Source: Macrothele yani
Lineage: Eukaryota > Arthropoda > Arachnida > Araneae > Macrothelidae
Direction: 5' to 3'
DNA: 64,000 nt
Assembly: GCA_039090855.1 (NCBI GenBank)
Contig: CM077027.1
Location: forward strand, 101,722,424 to 101,786,423
Shown here: piece by piece, positions 35,436-47,539 of the stretch
Layout: every line of letters starts with the position of its first letter
How positions within the stretch are numbered: the first letter of the stretch is position 1
Translations under genes and position numbers: made by a program
The notes under the pieces: generated by a model
Seen by the model: only the letters and a program-made list of their open reading frames with translations
Told to the model about the DNA's origin: nothing
The model's database searches: none

Positions 35436-36635
35436 ATATATATTTATATATCTGGGTTTGTATTTTGACCACTCACGAAATTCGAGCTTTAAAAAAGTAT
35501 CCTTCTTAAAAAATATGTGCGTTAAAAACGAATCCTTCTCCGAGTTACGAATATTGCGGTCAGATACATCGGGAATCATTAATTTTATGGACATGTTAAT
35601 CGCCTTCCATATGTAGCGGCCTGGACAATTCATTCTGTATGTCGCCAACTGTTACAAATCAGGCACAAGATTCTTTCACAGAATTCCCTGTTTTTCATTA
35701 TTTGGGATCGATACAAAACTGAAGAGAATTTGGGAGGAGGGGATTAATGTATGTGTGTGTGTGTGTGTGTGTCGTTTCCCATCGGGGAACAGTATACAGT
35801 TCTTCAAAACTTAACAATTTTCCCGTAATCGTTATTTCTTCTTGCAAAGTTGCCTCTGCCCAGTATTGTTGCTAAATATCAGTCTATTGCATAAATGTTT
35901 ATATTTCAGCTTGAAACTGTAGGCAACAATTTTCTGAAAACGTAAATTCAATGAAGCAAAAATTTCCCTGTAATCTTTAGGCACGAGTTTCTCCCGCGGA
36001 TTCAGGAAATTTTGCCTTTGTTGTCATCATCTGCACCATTCTCAAGAGTAAAGAGAATTGCAAGGTGGGCTGAAGGATGACGTTTTCCGGCTGTAAACAG
36101 AATTTTGTCTTTCAAAACATTCCAAAACGGAAGCTAGACAGAGTGACGATTTCTCCCGTAATCGTAATTTTTTTTTTTATCACGATTCTTTCTGTACATT
36201 CAGTATTAATGTAAAATATGATTTTGTTCAATAAATTATTGTGTTTCAGCTTTAAAATGGAGGAAACATTTCCGAAAATGGAAATCGGATTGAGCGAAGA
36301 GTTCGAAAAAACTGCACTCCACTCAGAATAACTCTGACATAGCTCCCTTATGTTGTGATATTCAATAGGTAGCAGGCTACATAGCTAATCTATTGAATAA
36401 TAAAGTGTATATTTTGAAAATGAGGCAATTGTTGACATAAATATAAGAAGCACGTATTTTATTGAATTTTGAATAATTAATACAAATTGTATTTGAATAT
36501 TTCCAAGAACTCGTGTCAGTTCTAAGCACAAGAAAGAATTGGAAGATATTTCCAATTTCATTGAATTTTTAAAGATTTTTCCATGAGTTCCACACTGAAG
36601 AAAGAAAAAAAAAAAGACATTATTTGAGTATACCA
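35436..36635. other. Spacer with inverted copy of the ~345-bp repeats
   Basis: Read on the minus strand, 35790-36320 resembles the interior of the nested element at 32.4-32.9 kb (shared CAATACTGGGCAGAGGCAAC, TTACGATTACGGGA, GATTACAGGGAAATTTTTGC). A short (GT)n lies at 35752-35772. No gene was recognised. Confidence 0.6.
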
Positions 36636-37090
36636 TTTTTGCCACTTGGACCAATAGAAATATGCAAGAAAGTAGGACAAGTGGAACATTTTTTCCAGAT
36701 TAAAGCTCTCTTAAAACAAGCTCTAAATGAAATGAAAGCAGAGATTCCAAAATTTATTAAGTTTGCTGTTTTTATTCTTTCTCTGCCTGTCTCAGAAGCA
36801 ATTTGTGAATCCTGGGGTTTAACAATTGATTTATTGTATAAGAAAAAGACCCAATACTAATTTAATGACAGAGATAATGTTATAGTTGGAACAAATGATA
36901 AATGAATTTTTATAATGTCAAACAGAGCACAGTTTGGACATAAATCAGTCCAAAAAATACTGAAAACTGCCCTAGTTTTAATGTATGGAGCAAATTACCA
37001 CAGACACTTTGTAAATAATTTATCTGCATCAGTGGCACTCTATTTAACTTTAAAAGCTATTGACAAAATATCAAATTCTAAATATCCTGG
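36636..37090 (+). pseudogene. Unidentified TE-like coding remnant
   Basis: Two open stretches read QALNEMKAEIPKFIKFAVFI and VSEAICESWGLTIDLLYKKK, then FGHKSVQKILKTALVLMYGA and LSASVALYLTLKAID. The composition looks like genuine protein and resembles C-terminal parts of multi-copy transposon proteins, but I cannot name the family. Two stops separate the pieces. Confidence 0.4.
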
Positions 37091-37439
37091 TTCTAAATAA
37101 ATTTATTTGATTTAAATAAAGTGTTTTTATGTATTGTTATATTTAACAAGGGGTTTCAAACTGATGGTAAGTAATTTTTTAATGTTTGTCTTACTGTGAT
37201 TTATTCACTTATTTTTTTTTTTTTTTTTTTTATGGAATTTGGTGTCAAAGTGTTTCATGCTTTGCCCGAAGAACATTTACAATTTTTGAAAGTCATGTTG
37301 CAGAACACTGAACATAATTCTGCTCCTGAGCCTATGCAAGACGTTTGCAAATTCTGCACTGATCTTCCAGCTGATGTGTTTACTTGTAGATTTTGATGTC
37401 AAAAATTCCAAAATCCTTCATTTATTGCAGCAGACAATT

Positions 37440-37740
37440 TGTGAGCTGAACTAACTCAAATGAACTTGTTGTAGGGTATGACATGAGTTCATACATATTC
37501 AAACAACTTTACATAAGCTTCACACTGTATCTTAGCATAAACATCACCACAGTCATCTTTTACTTCTGAAATTATTTTTTGTTCTACAGTTTTTGTATAT
37601 GATCGGTAACAGTGACCTTCAGCTGCAACCAATTCCCGACTACATTCTTGTATCATCTTTAGATTTTGCACAGACTTTTAATGTGGCATCTACTCTCAAT
37701 TGACATGCTTGTGTCAGACTTTCTCTGGTCAGGGTTGAAC
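37440..37740 (-). pseudogene. TE-gene remnant (RELVAAEGHYHRSCY-type)
   Basis: The minus strand reads ECSRELVAAEGHCYRSYTKT and then EQKIISEVKDDCGDVYAKIQ, close to a segment (R-DLVAAEGHYHRSCYRxYTK) common in uncharacterised multi-copy animal proteins. It is a fragment with a frame change upstream (TLTRESLTQACQLRVDATLK). Function is unknown. Confidence 0.5.
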
Positions 37741-37969
37741 AACAAAGCTAAAAAGACAAGGTTTGGTTAAAGATAGACCCCTTTAATATATTTGTCCATC
37801 TTATTATAGAAGATACAAACTTTCTCCATCACTCGTTTTTTAGGAATTGTTTGCCGTATGGATTGTCTTCTCTGTGTACTGCTTGAACTTGTTTCTACAC
37901 TCCTTTTTGATGCCAACATCCTGTCCAGGTCTCTTTTCAAGGCGAAGTTCTGTGGTACCACATGTTATC

Positions 37970-38182
37970 ATTACCAAAGTCGTAAGTGGCTCAAGTAGAT
38001 GCAGCAGACCTGTTTGCTTATTGTATTTCTTGTACTTATCAAAACTGTAGGCAACCAACAGAGTAATGAAAGCATCCAAGTGCTTGTAGGCAATCAACAG
38101 AGTAATGAAAGTATCCAAGTGCTTGTAGGCAACCAACAGAGTAATGAAGGCATCCAAGTGCTTGTAGGCAACCAACAAAGTA
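37970..38182. repeat. 39-bp minisatellite and left arm of an inverted repeat
   Basis: From 38047, a unit beginning GTAGGCAACCAACAGAGTAA recurs every 39 bp (38047, 38086, 38125, 38164). The preceding 37970-38046 (ATGCAGCAGACCTGTTTG and on) is repeated inverted at 40280-40370. A pogo element is inserted in the fourth unit. Confidence 0.85.
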
Positions 38183-38190
38183 CTGTATAT

Positions 38191-38320
38191 ACTCGCGTAT
38201 AAGTCGACCCCCGCACTTTCAGAGGAAAAAATCGTAAGAAATCGGAAACTCGCGTATAAGTCGATCCCCCACTTTCAGAGGAAAAAATCGTAAGAAATCG
38301 GAAACTCGCGTATAAGTCGA
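38191..38320. repeat. Tandem copies of the pogo terminal sequence (~57 bp)
   Basis: Units start at 38191, 38248 and 38304, each beginning ACTCGCGTATAAGTCGA; the first two continue through CACTTTCAGAGGAAAAAATC. The third is partial. They multiply the TIR-like sequence at one end only. Confidence 0.9.
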
Positions 38321-38425
38321 TCCCGGAATGAGAAAAAAAAAATTTCAATGAATTTATTCAAAAACATTTGAAAACGAAAAAAATTATATATATAATACTA
38401 AATTTAATTTGCATACCCAAAAACT

Positions 38426-39744
38426 TCATTGGAACCCTTCAAAATCTGATTCCGAGTCAGACTCGCCAAACAGTTCAAAAAAGTATTTCTCCGTCATCGG
38501 CGCGTCTTCATAAACATCAGTATTCCCATCTATGCCTGTGTCATCAGAATCACTGTCATCATCTTCTGTGCCATCAAGTTTGTTACTAATGCAACATTTC
38601 TTGAATGATTTCACGACCATTTCCGCAGGTTCGCATCCCAAGCATCCTTGACCCATTGTGCAATCAAAACGATATCCGGCTTCTTTAGATTTCCGCCCTT
38701 GGTTTCAGTCGGCAAATCGGAACTTATCCAATTTGCCCAATACCTCCGCACATTGTCCTTGAAGGGCTTATTAAGGCAGACATCTAGTGGTTGAAGAACA
38801 GATGTCAACCCACCTGGGATGACAGCAAGAGTTGTTTTTGAATTTTCTGCAGTTTTTTTTCACTTCTGCACAACGGTGTGCAACAAACATCTCCCACACC
38901 AAAAGAGAAGGTTTCCTCAAAAGTGCACCTGGCCTTTTGTTCCACACATTATTTAACCAGTCAATTGTTCGAGATTCGTTCATCCATCCTTTTTCATGGG
39001 CACGAACGAGCACACCAGACGGAAAGACAACGCTTTTCAGCAGAGTTTTGCGTTTGAAAATAATTACCGGAGGTAGCTTACTGCCGTCGGCCAAACAGGA
39101 AAGAACGACCGTGAAACTGGATTTTTCGTGGCCATTCATTTTGATCAAGATATTTTTTCGCCCTTTTGGTTCAAGGTCTTATTTCCAGGAAGGTCGAAAC
39201 ACATGGCAGTTTCATCCATGTTCCCTATTTGGGAAAGTTCAAAAGCAGTCTCTTTTCTCTTTTGAATTACATACTTTTGAAATTGCATTATCTTTGCTTC
39301 GAGGTCACGAGGTAACTTTTGTGCAATTTTGGTGCGCTGGCGTAGACACAACCCATAGCGGTTCATGAACCTTGTGCACCAACCTGGTGAGGCACGAAAA
39401 GTGTTATTTGCAGCTGCAAACTTTTTATCTTTTGCGAGCTTCATTGCTCGCAAACGTATACCAGTTCGCGTTACAATGTAACCATTTTGTCTGCAGCCCA
39501 CAATCCAATCATTCAAGACACTTTCCAGGTCTAGGAAAGATGTCGTTCCACGGCGCAGCGCCTTTTGCGATTTTGGGATTTTCACGAAGTCTGTTTTTTT
39601 ACGCCAATCTCGAATCAGTTTTTCGTTAATGCCAAATTGACGTGAAGCAGCATAGTTGTTAGTATTTTCTGCAAAAGAAACCACTTTCAACTTGAATCCT
39701 GCGTTATAGGATATCCGTGTCTTTACACAATCCGTGTCACCCAT
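38426..39744 (-). pseudogene. pogo/Tigger transposase (jerky/CENP-B-like), frameshifted
   Basis: From the ATG at 39744: MGDTDCVK, then a Psq-type helix-turn-helix (YNAGFKLKVVSFAENTNNYA, SRQFGINEKLIRDWRKK), then a CENP-B-type DNA-binding domain (SPGWCTRFMNRYGL). The DDE domain begins IGNMDETAMCFDLPGNKT (first Asp). LLVWEMFVAHRC holds the second position, where Glu replaces the usual Asp, and SVLQPLDVCLNKPFKDNVRR holds the third Asp. The C-terminus is acidic (DDDSDSDD). Frame changes near 39145 and 38830 break it. Confidence 0.88.
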
Positions 39745-40242
39745 AATAGGAGAAGCGAGGCATGTGCGATTAAGAACAAGAAAAACACGTGCGATTAAGA
39801 ACAAGAAAAACACGTGCGATTAAGAACAAGTAACACCTAACACTGGCTGTCGCATGGCTCCGTTACGTCGAAGGTCAGCGCAATCAACTGGTAGTCAGAA
39901 GGGCGGAGCTTTCTATGCGCGGCTGTGACTGCGCTGTGGATACACAAAGCCAAGAGAGAAGAGACTTTTCAAAGCGCGGAGAAATTCGGAGGGTCGCGAT
40001 TTCGTAATTCTACCGCATCAGTGTTTTTCTTTCTTTCTGTTTTTTTTCTTTCGGAGGGTTGCGATTTCGTAATTAATACCGCATCGGCATTTTTATTTCT
40101 TTTGGGATGGATTGCCTTTTGCCTCATGGGAAGAACTTTTGGACTTACGATTTTTTTGGACCCCGCGTATAAGTCAATCCCATTACTTTGAAGCTCTCAT
40201 TTTGTCCCAAATTTCTCGACTTATACGCGAGTATATACGGTA

Positions 40243-40375
40243 ACATGAAAACATCCAAGTGCTTTCATTACTCTGTTGGTTGCCTACATTTTTAATCAGT
40301 GCACGAAATACAATAACCAAACAGGTCTGCTGCATCTTCTTGAACCACTTATGACTTCAGTAATCCTATAAATTC
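40243..40375. repeat. Right arm of the inverted repeat around the pogo insertion
   Basis: After the pogo element the minisatellite unit resumes (AACATCCAAGTGCTT). It then switches to inverted sequence TCATTACTCTGTTGGTTGCC, and the complement of 37970-38046 follows (CAAACAGGTCTGCTGCAT). Removing the pogo element leaves a palindrome with the minisatellite at its centre. Confidence 0.8.
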
Positions 40376-41833
40376 ATCCTCTTTTACTGATCTGAAATTA
40401 AAAATTTCCTACCAAGGGATTTATTCCCTTCATTTCTTTACATTAAAAAAAAATTATTTTCACTGAAAGGCCTGTCAGTGCAAACAGTTTACTCTGACTG
40501 CAGTAGAGATATAGCACAGAAATGACTATTGCATATAATGCAAAGTCATTACTAGTTCAAATCGTGTTATAACTGTTTCCAGGTTTTTCTATTTGAAATT
40601 GCACTGCAGGAGATTAAAAAAAACAACTAAATAATGTTCTCACATTTTCTGGTTTTAAATATTATATTGTAAAATATGTACTTGCATTGCTTAGAGGCAA
40701 AATGGTATTTGTGGAATTGAAAATTTAATTTAAAATTTTGAAAAATCTGATATGCTTCCTATGATATATCATAAAAGAAGAAATGCACAAAACTTGAAAA
40801 ATTGGGCAGTTTACACTATCAGACTGGACAACTATTTAAAAAATGTATTTTTAACTATCTGTATCATAACATAGTTGGTGGATTCCAGGAAAAAGTGGAC
40901 ATGACACTTAATTTTAAAATTCGTTTTTGTTAATAGTGTTATATATCATTCTATTCAGAAAAATATAAATTTTTTATATCTGCCAACAATTTTGATGAAT
41001 AAAAGAATGACCTTGATAACAGTAAGGTCAAAATCGCTCGTTCTTCTCATGCAGCTGCATCATTGAAAAACACTCATTTTGACCATAGCAGAAATTGGGT
41101 TAATGTTTTAATATAACTGTTACTGATATGTTAACTTTTAACATTTAATGTTGTAATTAACCTGTTTATTAACTAATTTGTGCAGATAGCTTTTTTTACT
41201 ATCAAAGGGACTGCTTAATAACATAACTAATGAATGTCCTTCCGTTACCAAAATACTACATATAAACTGTATCAACAACAAATCATTAAGGCTAGAACTT
41301 AATTTTTTTTTTACAAAGCAGGTTTTTTGGTCCTTTTTAGTTAGAAACAATTACATTTTAATTAATCTCTGATTCAGAGTTTTTTAGTGGTAATGGAGGG
41401 ACACTAAATATGGTAACGGAAGGACAATTCAGAATCAACTCATTTTGACTTAAGATTACAGTTGCACAAAGATTAGGTTCTATTTTAAACTAAAAAATTA
41501 TTAAGTTTACAAATTTAACATATATATATATAATGCATATTAAATACAATTTGGGAAAACATAAATTATCATACACCATTTTTTTTATTTATTTTTTTGA
41601 ATGAATATTAAGGCTTTTGTATCACAACATTATTTAACTGGATATGTTTACAAGGCAACTTTTAACCGTAACTTCAGACATCAATCTGTGCAACCATGTG
41701 CTACATGCTGTTATGTTTCACAACAGATAAGCAGATGCTTTAATTTATCTATATTTGGATTATTGTTTGTTAGAACTTTGTGAAAGGTCTTAAGGTTGTT
41801 ATATAATATTGATTGTGCTACTACTTTTAAAAA
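40376..41833. other. SUCLA2 intron 1, AT-rich, nothing recognised
   Basis: Very AT-rich sequence. 41600-41790 is weakly coding-like on the plus strand (CVQPCATCCYVS-type Cys-rich residues) and may be an upstream remnant of the TE gene that follows. Confidence 0.4.
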
Positions 41834-43255
41834 ATGCCTCTGACTGCAACAGAAAAGCAACATCTCTACAGAGAGCGTATGAAAGCTAAAGGTTTGCATG
41901 AGCAACTGAAAGAAAAAGATAAGAAGCGAAAATGTGATAAGTGCAAAAACCTGATGCCAAGTGACTTAAAAAATCTCCAAATGCAGGAGAAAATCAGAAA
42001 AAGAAATAGAAGAATGTCCAAGAAAAGTAATGACATGGAGTCTAATAATGCCCTTATACCTCCCCACAAACTCTGAGTAACGCAGTCAAATGTGCATCAA
42101 AAGCGCTACCTACAAGTCCTCGAAAAAGAATAAAAGTTATCAAAACAATAGCTTCAAAGTTGAGCATCCCCTTAGCAGAGAAGCCAGAAAATGATGGAAA
42201 AGAACTTACAGAAATTGAAAATAGTATAACTGAGTTCTATAAAAAATATATTTCATGGCAAGCTCCAGGAAAAAATGACTGTTATAATTCATCAAAATGG
42301 GAAGAAAGAGAAAATTCAGAAAATTCAAAAGCGATTTTTAGTGATGACTTTGAGTGAAGCACACATTTTTTCAGCAGGATAATGTTAATAACAAGGTGTC
42401 ATTATCAAAATTTTGTGAAATGAGACCTTTTGTTTTGTTAAGAAAAGATATTCCCCACAACATTTGTGTATGCAAATACTATGAAAATGTAAGATTATTA
42501 ATTGAAAGCCTGTTATCAATAATTGAAGATTTCCCTAAGCATTTCCGTGACTTCATTTCAACTCTTGTATATAGCCAAGAAAATGAAAAGTGCGTGCTTA
42601 GGAAATGTGAAATCTGCAAAAATTATTTTGATGTAAAATATATTACTAGCAGTGAACAAAACCCTACAGTTGTTAAGTGGGAACAGTGGGACAACGACAA
42701 AGAAAATCAAAAGCCCGTTAAAAGCAGATATGAAGGTTCAGTACAAGACTGCCTTCACCTTCTTAGGGACAATTGGCTCAATGTTTGAGGCCCACTTTCA
42801 TCAAACGGCAGCAGCATAAGTTTTTTCAAGAAAGCAAAGAAAAAGCTTCTAGTAAGTCACTTGTTGTACAAGTTGACTTTGCTGAAAACTTCTCCATTAA
42901 GATGCAAAATGAAATTCAGGCAGCTCATTCCAACAAGTCACCATTTTCAGAGCATATGTTTGGTGTGGAAGTAAAACAGGAACTGGTTATTCGTTTGTAA
43001 GTGATGACATGGATCACGGAAAGGTTGCAGTCTTTGCATTTCTTGATGCCTTGATCCTTGACCTATTGGCATCATATCCAGAGTTGGAAAAAGTTATATT
43101 TTTCAGTGATGGAGCCGCAAGCCAATTCAAACAGCGCTATTTGTTTGCCAGTTTAACTCTTATGTTTGAAAAATATCATATCATGGTATCTTGGAGCTTT
43201 TTGCCACCAGTCACGGGAAAGGGGCAACTGATGGCATTGGTGGGAGTGTTAAACG
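41834..43255 (+). pseudogene. Multi-copy TE-type gene (SDGAASQFK family), broken
   Basis: Starts MPLTATEKQHLYRERMKAKG in a basic coiled region. Then come PHNICVCKYYENVRLLIESL (42440-42530), CEICKNYF (a Cys pair), SLVVQVDFAENFSIKMQNEI (42860-42920), VIFFSDGAASQFKQRYLF (43085-43150) and, one frame over, FATSHGKGATDGIGGSVKR (43200-43260). The order DFAEN...FSDGAASQFKNR...SHGKGxxDGIGG is known from uncharacterised multi-copy invertebrate proteins, presumably DDE-type transposases. At least four frame breaks occur, and the end is cut by a mariner insertion. Confidence 0.65.
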
Positions 43256-44169
43256 CATGGTATGGAGAAGCGTCGCCCCTCAAGCAAATTCTTTATCCGG
43301 GGAAAAAGGGAAAAGTCACATGGGGCAAGTTCAGGGGAATAAGCTGGTTGTGGAAGAATGGGAATGTGATGTTTGGACAGGTAATCGGACACCAGGAGGG
43401 ATCTGTGAGCTGGCGTATTACCGTGATGGAGCACCCACGAGTTGGTCTTCCAAAGATCGGGTCGCTTGCGTCACACTGATTCTCAGAGAAGTTTCAGGAC
43501 ATTGACGTATTCTTCTTTAGTGACTGTATGACCATGTTGGAGGAATTCCTTCTGTACGACCCCCTTGCAAATCGAAGAAAACTGTTAACAAGACCTTTCC
43601 TTTGGAGTGGTCAGCCTTGAACATTTTTTAGTCGTGGTGACGACGGTGATTTCCACACTTTTGACTGTTGGTTGGATTGGGAGTCGTACAGAAAGCATTA
43701 AGTCTCATCGCCAGTGATCAATCGATTCAAGAATTCAGGATCTGAATTCACTGCATCGATGTTATCCCCGCAAACTTGCATGCGCTCATCCATTTTTTAT
43801 TGTCAGGTTTTTGGGAACAATTTGTTGGCACACGTGATGATGATGGCCCAGTTTCTCAGTTAAAATTACATGGCAACTTCCAACTGAGATGCCGGCAACT
43901 TCTGCTACAGTTTTTCAACAGTCATTTTTCACAATTTCTTTTACAATGGCGATTTGTTCATCCGTTGTGGATGTTGAAGGTCGCCCCGACCTCTCATCAT
44001 CCTCGATACTCTGTCGCCCGTTGTTGAATCGTCAATACCACTAATAAACTCTAGTTCGACTCATTGCACTCTCACCGTACGCTGACTTAATCATTTGAAA
44101 AGTCTCAGCGAAAGATTTTCTGAGCAGAACACAAAATTTTACACTTGAACGCTGTTCAAAATTCGACAT
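43256..44169 (-). pseudogene. mariner transposase relic inserted in the SDGAASQFK gene
   Basis: The start at 44169 reads MSNFEQRSSVKFCVLLRKSF, then MIKSAYGESAMSRTRVY, EDDERSGRPSTSTTDEQIA and, at the C-terminal end (43249-43434), NTPAHRSLLVSDYLSKHHIP and PAYSPELAPCDFSLFPRIKN. The order fits a full mariner transposase, but stops are frequent and the C-terminus is truncated at the junction near 43255. A possible outer end lies near 44360 (TTCGGAGCTTTTTGAACGTAC). Confidence 0.82.
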
Positions 44170-44479
44170 CGTTGTCCTCGCGATGGAGAGTCTTGAATGC
44201 CTGTAATCACAAACTACGCACATATGCTGTACGTGTTGGATCTGGATTAAACCGGTTCTGGCTGGTCGGTCACATGATGCTCTTTGCTTGCTCGGCGGGG
44301 AATGACGTAATTCACTGACATTTGGCAAATATTCAAAAAGTTTCGGAGCTTTTTGAACGTACTAGTATAAAACAGACCATGACATTTTAATGATTCAGGG
44401 ATTTTTCCATGTGTATATTCAGTATATCAATCTACAAAACTGGAGTAGTTACCACAGCATATCATCATCATCATCATTG

Positions 44480-47457
44480 TCAACCATTATCAATCCACTG
44501 CTGGATGAAGGTCTCCCCAAGTTTCCTCCACAACGGTCTGTCTTGTGCCAGTCTCCTCCATGTCACCCCTGCATACTTTCGAATTTCATCCACCCATCTC
44601 CCATGTGGTCTTCTTCTGGGTCTTTTCCTGTCCCTTGGAATCCAATCTAAAATTTCGGCTGTCCATCGATGATCTGTCCTTCTGGCAGTATGTCCAGCCC
44701 ATTGCCATTTCAGGGATTTAACTCTGATCATGATGTCTTCCACTCTTGTCATTTTTCGGATCCACGAGTTCCTCCTCTTATCTCTCCTGGTTACACGAAG
44801 CATGCACCTCTCCATGCTTCTTTGAGTTGTCTGCAGTCTTTGTATATCTCTTTTAGTTAAGGTCCACATCTCTGCACCATACGTAAGCACTGGAAGGATG
44901 CATTGATCAAACACTTTTCTTTTAAGACATAATGGCATATTGCTCTTGAAAATTATGCTGTTTCTTCCAAAAGCTCTCAGGCAAGTTTTGTACGCCGATT
45001 AATTTCTTCATCAATGTGACCCTCACTTGATATCTGCTGTCCAAGATAAACGTACGTGTCTGTTATCTCCAGCTTTTCTCCATCAATCGATAAATCTTCA
45101 TTTCTTGTAAAAGCATTGAACATCACTTTTGTCTTCTGAAAGTTCATTTTTAATCCCACTTCTTTACTCTTGTCAGCAAGTTCCTGGATCATACTCTGCA
45201 GCTCTGATGGGGTAGTTGCAAAAATGACTACGTCATCAGCAAAACGAAGGTGGGTTAGATAATCTCCATTAATCTTTATCCCTTTGTTTTCCCAGCTCAG
45301 CGACTGAAAAACACCCTCCAATGTGGCATTAAAGAGCTTCGGAGATATGGTGTCACCTTGTCTCACTCCCTTTCCAATTTTTATGTGTGTTGTATTTTCA
45401 AACAGCCGAATCTTTGCACTTGCATTTTCATAGATGTTATTAATAATATTAATGTATGCATCTTCAATACCGCAGGTTTTCAGAGCCATTGTAACTGCTG
45501 ATGGTTTCACCGAATCAAAGGCTTTTTCATAATCGATAAAAGCCATGCACAATGGAAGTTCATATTCCCTCGCTCTTTCAATTAGTTCTCTCAGTATGCG
45601 TGGATATGATCTATTGTGCTGTAACCACTCCTGAATCCAGCTTGTTCTCTCGGTTGAGCCACGTCCAGTGTTACCTTCAAGCGGTGTGAAAGAACTTTAG
45701 TGAAGATTTTATAAACTACTGATAGGAGGCTGATAGGTCTGTAGTTTCCGAGATCCTCAATGTCACCTTTCTTATGTAGCAGGATCATTGTAGCGGTGTT
45801 CCAATCCTCAGGAATCTTTCCTTCATTAAGGCATAGAGTGAAAATTTGGGCAAGTACTGTTTCAATTTCTCCACTTGCTTCTTGTATGATGTCTACAGTA
45901 ATTCCATCTTCTCCTGGAGCTTTTCCCCGCTTCATGTTCTTGATTGCATGTGCAACTTCTGCTGGAAGGACTGGAGGAACTCTGGTACTGGTATCTTTCA
46001 TGATGTCTGGAGTGCATGTATCATCCCTTTCATATAATTTGGAGTAGAAATCTTTCACTCTTGTCAAAATTTTGCCTCTATTTCTTGTTACAGAACCATC
46101 TTTTTCTCAGTGCCATAATCTGTTTTCTTCCCTTACTGAGATGTCCCTTTGCTACCTTTAGGCTTTGGTTGTTTTCAATTGCTTTCCTCACTAGTTCACA
46201 GTTGAATTTTCTTACGTCTTCAGTGATACTCTTTCTTACTGTCTTGCATAGCTCTATATATTCCACTTTGGAAGTCACATCTTCTTTAGTTGTCCTCATC
46301 TCTCTTCTTTTTTGCATCAACATTTTCGTTTTTCCTGATAATTTGTTTACATGCAACTTGTTCTTAGACCCAGCTAATTTTGTTGCTGTTTCCATAAGAG
46401 CTTTGGTTACTTTTCTGTTAACTTCAGAAATGTCCACTTCTTCCGATGTTAGGCCTTCTAAAGCAGAGAACCTGTTCTTCAGTTCCAACTTGAAGGTATT
46501 ATGGTGTTTTTTAAGGTTGGTTATGTCAATAGATTTTGTTTGTCTTATGAGCTTGCCACGTTCAAGTTTGGTGTTGAGGTGCATCTTACATCTCACCAAT
46601 CTATGGTCACTACCTGTGTTGAACTTGTTTAGCACACTGCAGTCTTCTATGACGAATTTTTTGTTACACATAATAAAATCAATTTCACTTGTCGTCCCAT
46701 TTGGATGTCTCCATGTCCATTTCCTGTGTGGCTTTTTCTTGAAGAAGGAGTTCAAGATGAAAAACCCTTCTGCCTCTGCAAACTCAACGAGAGTATTTCC
46801 ACGCTGGTTTCTGTTGCCGTGACCGAATTTACCGACTGAAGTTTCATTCTGTTGCCGTTGCCCTATTTTTGCATTGAAATCTCCCATAATTATTTTCAAG
46901 TGCTGCTTACCTTTATTATTTAGATGACAAATTTCCTCATAAAATTCTTCAATTTCTTCTTCAGGATGACTTGTGGTGGGTGCATAAGTTTGAATAATCT
47001 GAGCCTGGTATCTTTTCGAGAGTTGGATAACAAGTCGTGCAGCTCTGTCAGAGGAACTTTCAACTTCTACAACTTTATCCTTCAGTTTCTTGTTTATTAT
47101 AAATCCAACACCACTAGTTCTGCCAGTATCTGTCCCACGATAGTAGAAGAGATGTCCACTTTTCAGTTCGATGAGATCTTCTCCTTTTCTCCTTACCTCA
47201 CTTAGCCCCACGATGTCCCACTTGATCCTTTGTAGTTCCTCTTCCAATTCAAGAAGCCTTGAATCAGAAGATAGGGAGCGTCCGTTGTACGTAGCCAAGG
47301 TCAGCATCAGATGGCAGCCTAGTCCGGTCCTCCGGGGATTCTTAGCACCCTCTGCCTTCATGTCGCACTGGCCGCTGCCTTGGCCAGGTACATTCCAGCT
47401 GCCGGAGACTGAGGGCCAAGATTTAAGTTGTGGAATCATTTTGGAGGGTTTGGCCAT
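44480..47457 (-). pseudogene. RTE endonuclease-reverse transcriptase, copy 4, minor frameshifts
   Basis: Four successive open pieces (46078-47457, 45591-46067, 44977-45552, 44480-44938) cover a polyprotein of about 980 residues. The endonuclease has GLSEVRRKGE, IIMGDFNAKIG and SDHRLVRC; the RT has NYRPISLLSVVYKIF, FIDYEKAFDSV, GVRQGDTISPKLF, FADDVVIFA and NFQKTKVMF; the C-terminal region ends QQWIDNG. Only small indels separate the pieces: one near 46100, one at 45597 (GTATGCGTGG against GTACGTGG elsewhere) and one at 44978. This indicates recent insertion. Confidence 0.92.
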
Positions 47458-47539
47458 AACTCACCACGCTGGCCAAGCGGGTTGGTGAGTGTGGGATAGA
47501 ATTTCCTCTAATCCCGATGGTATAGTTATACCGCTATTG

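Larger units (their letters stand above)
38183..40240 (-). mobile_element. pogo/Tigger DNA transposon
   Basis: The 2058-bp element is flanked by TA at 38181-38182 and 40241-40242. Its ends are inverted copies of C(T/C)GTATATACTCGCGTATA followed by AGTCGA. The TIR-type sequence ACTCGCGTATAAGTCGA occurs two extra times near the left end. A pogo-type transposase occupies the minus strand. The insertion point lies in the 39-bp minisatellite. Confidence 0.93.

Noticed and set aside
38047..38182. CRISPR-like array of 39-bp repeats
   Set aside because: The units are contiguous without spacers, in a eukaryotic intron; it is a minisatellite.
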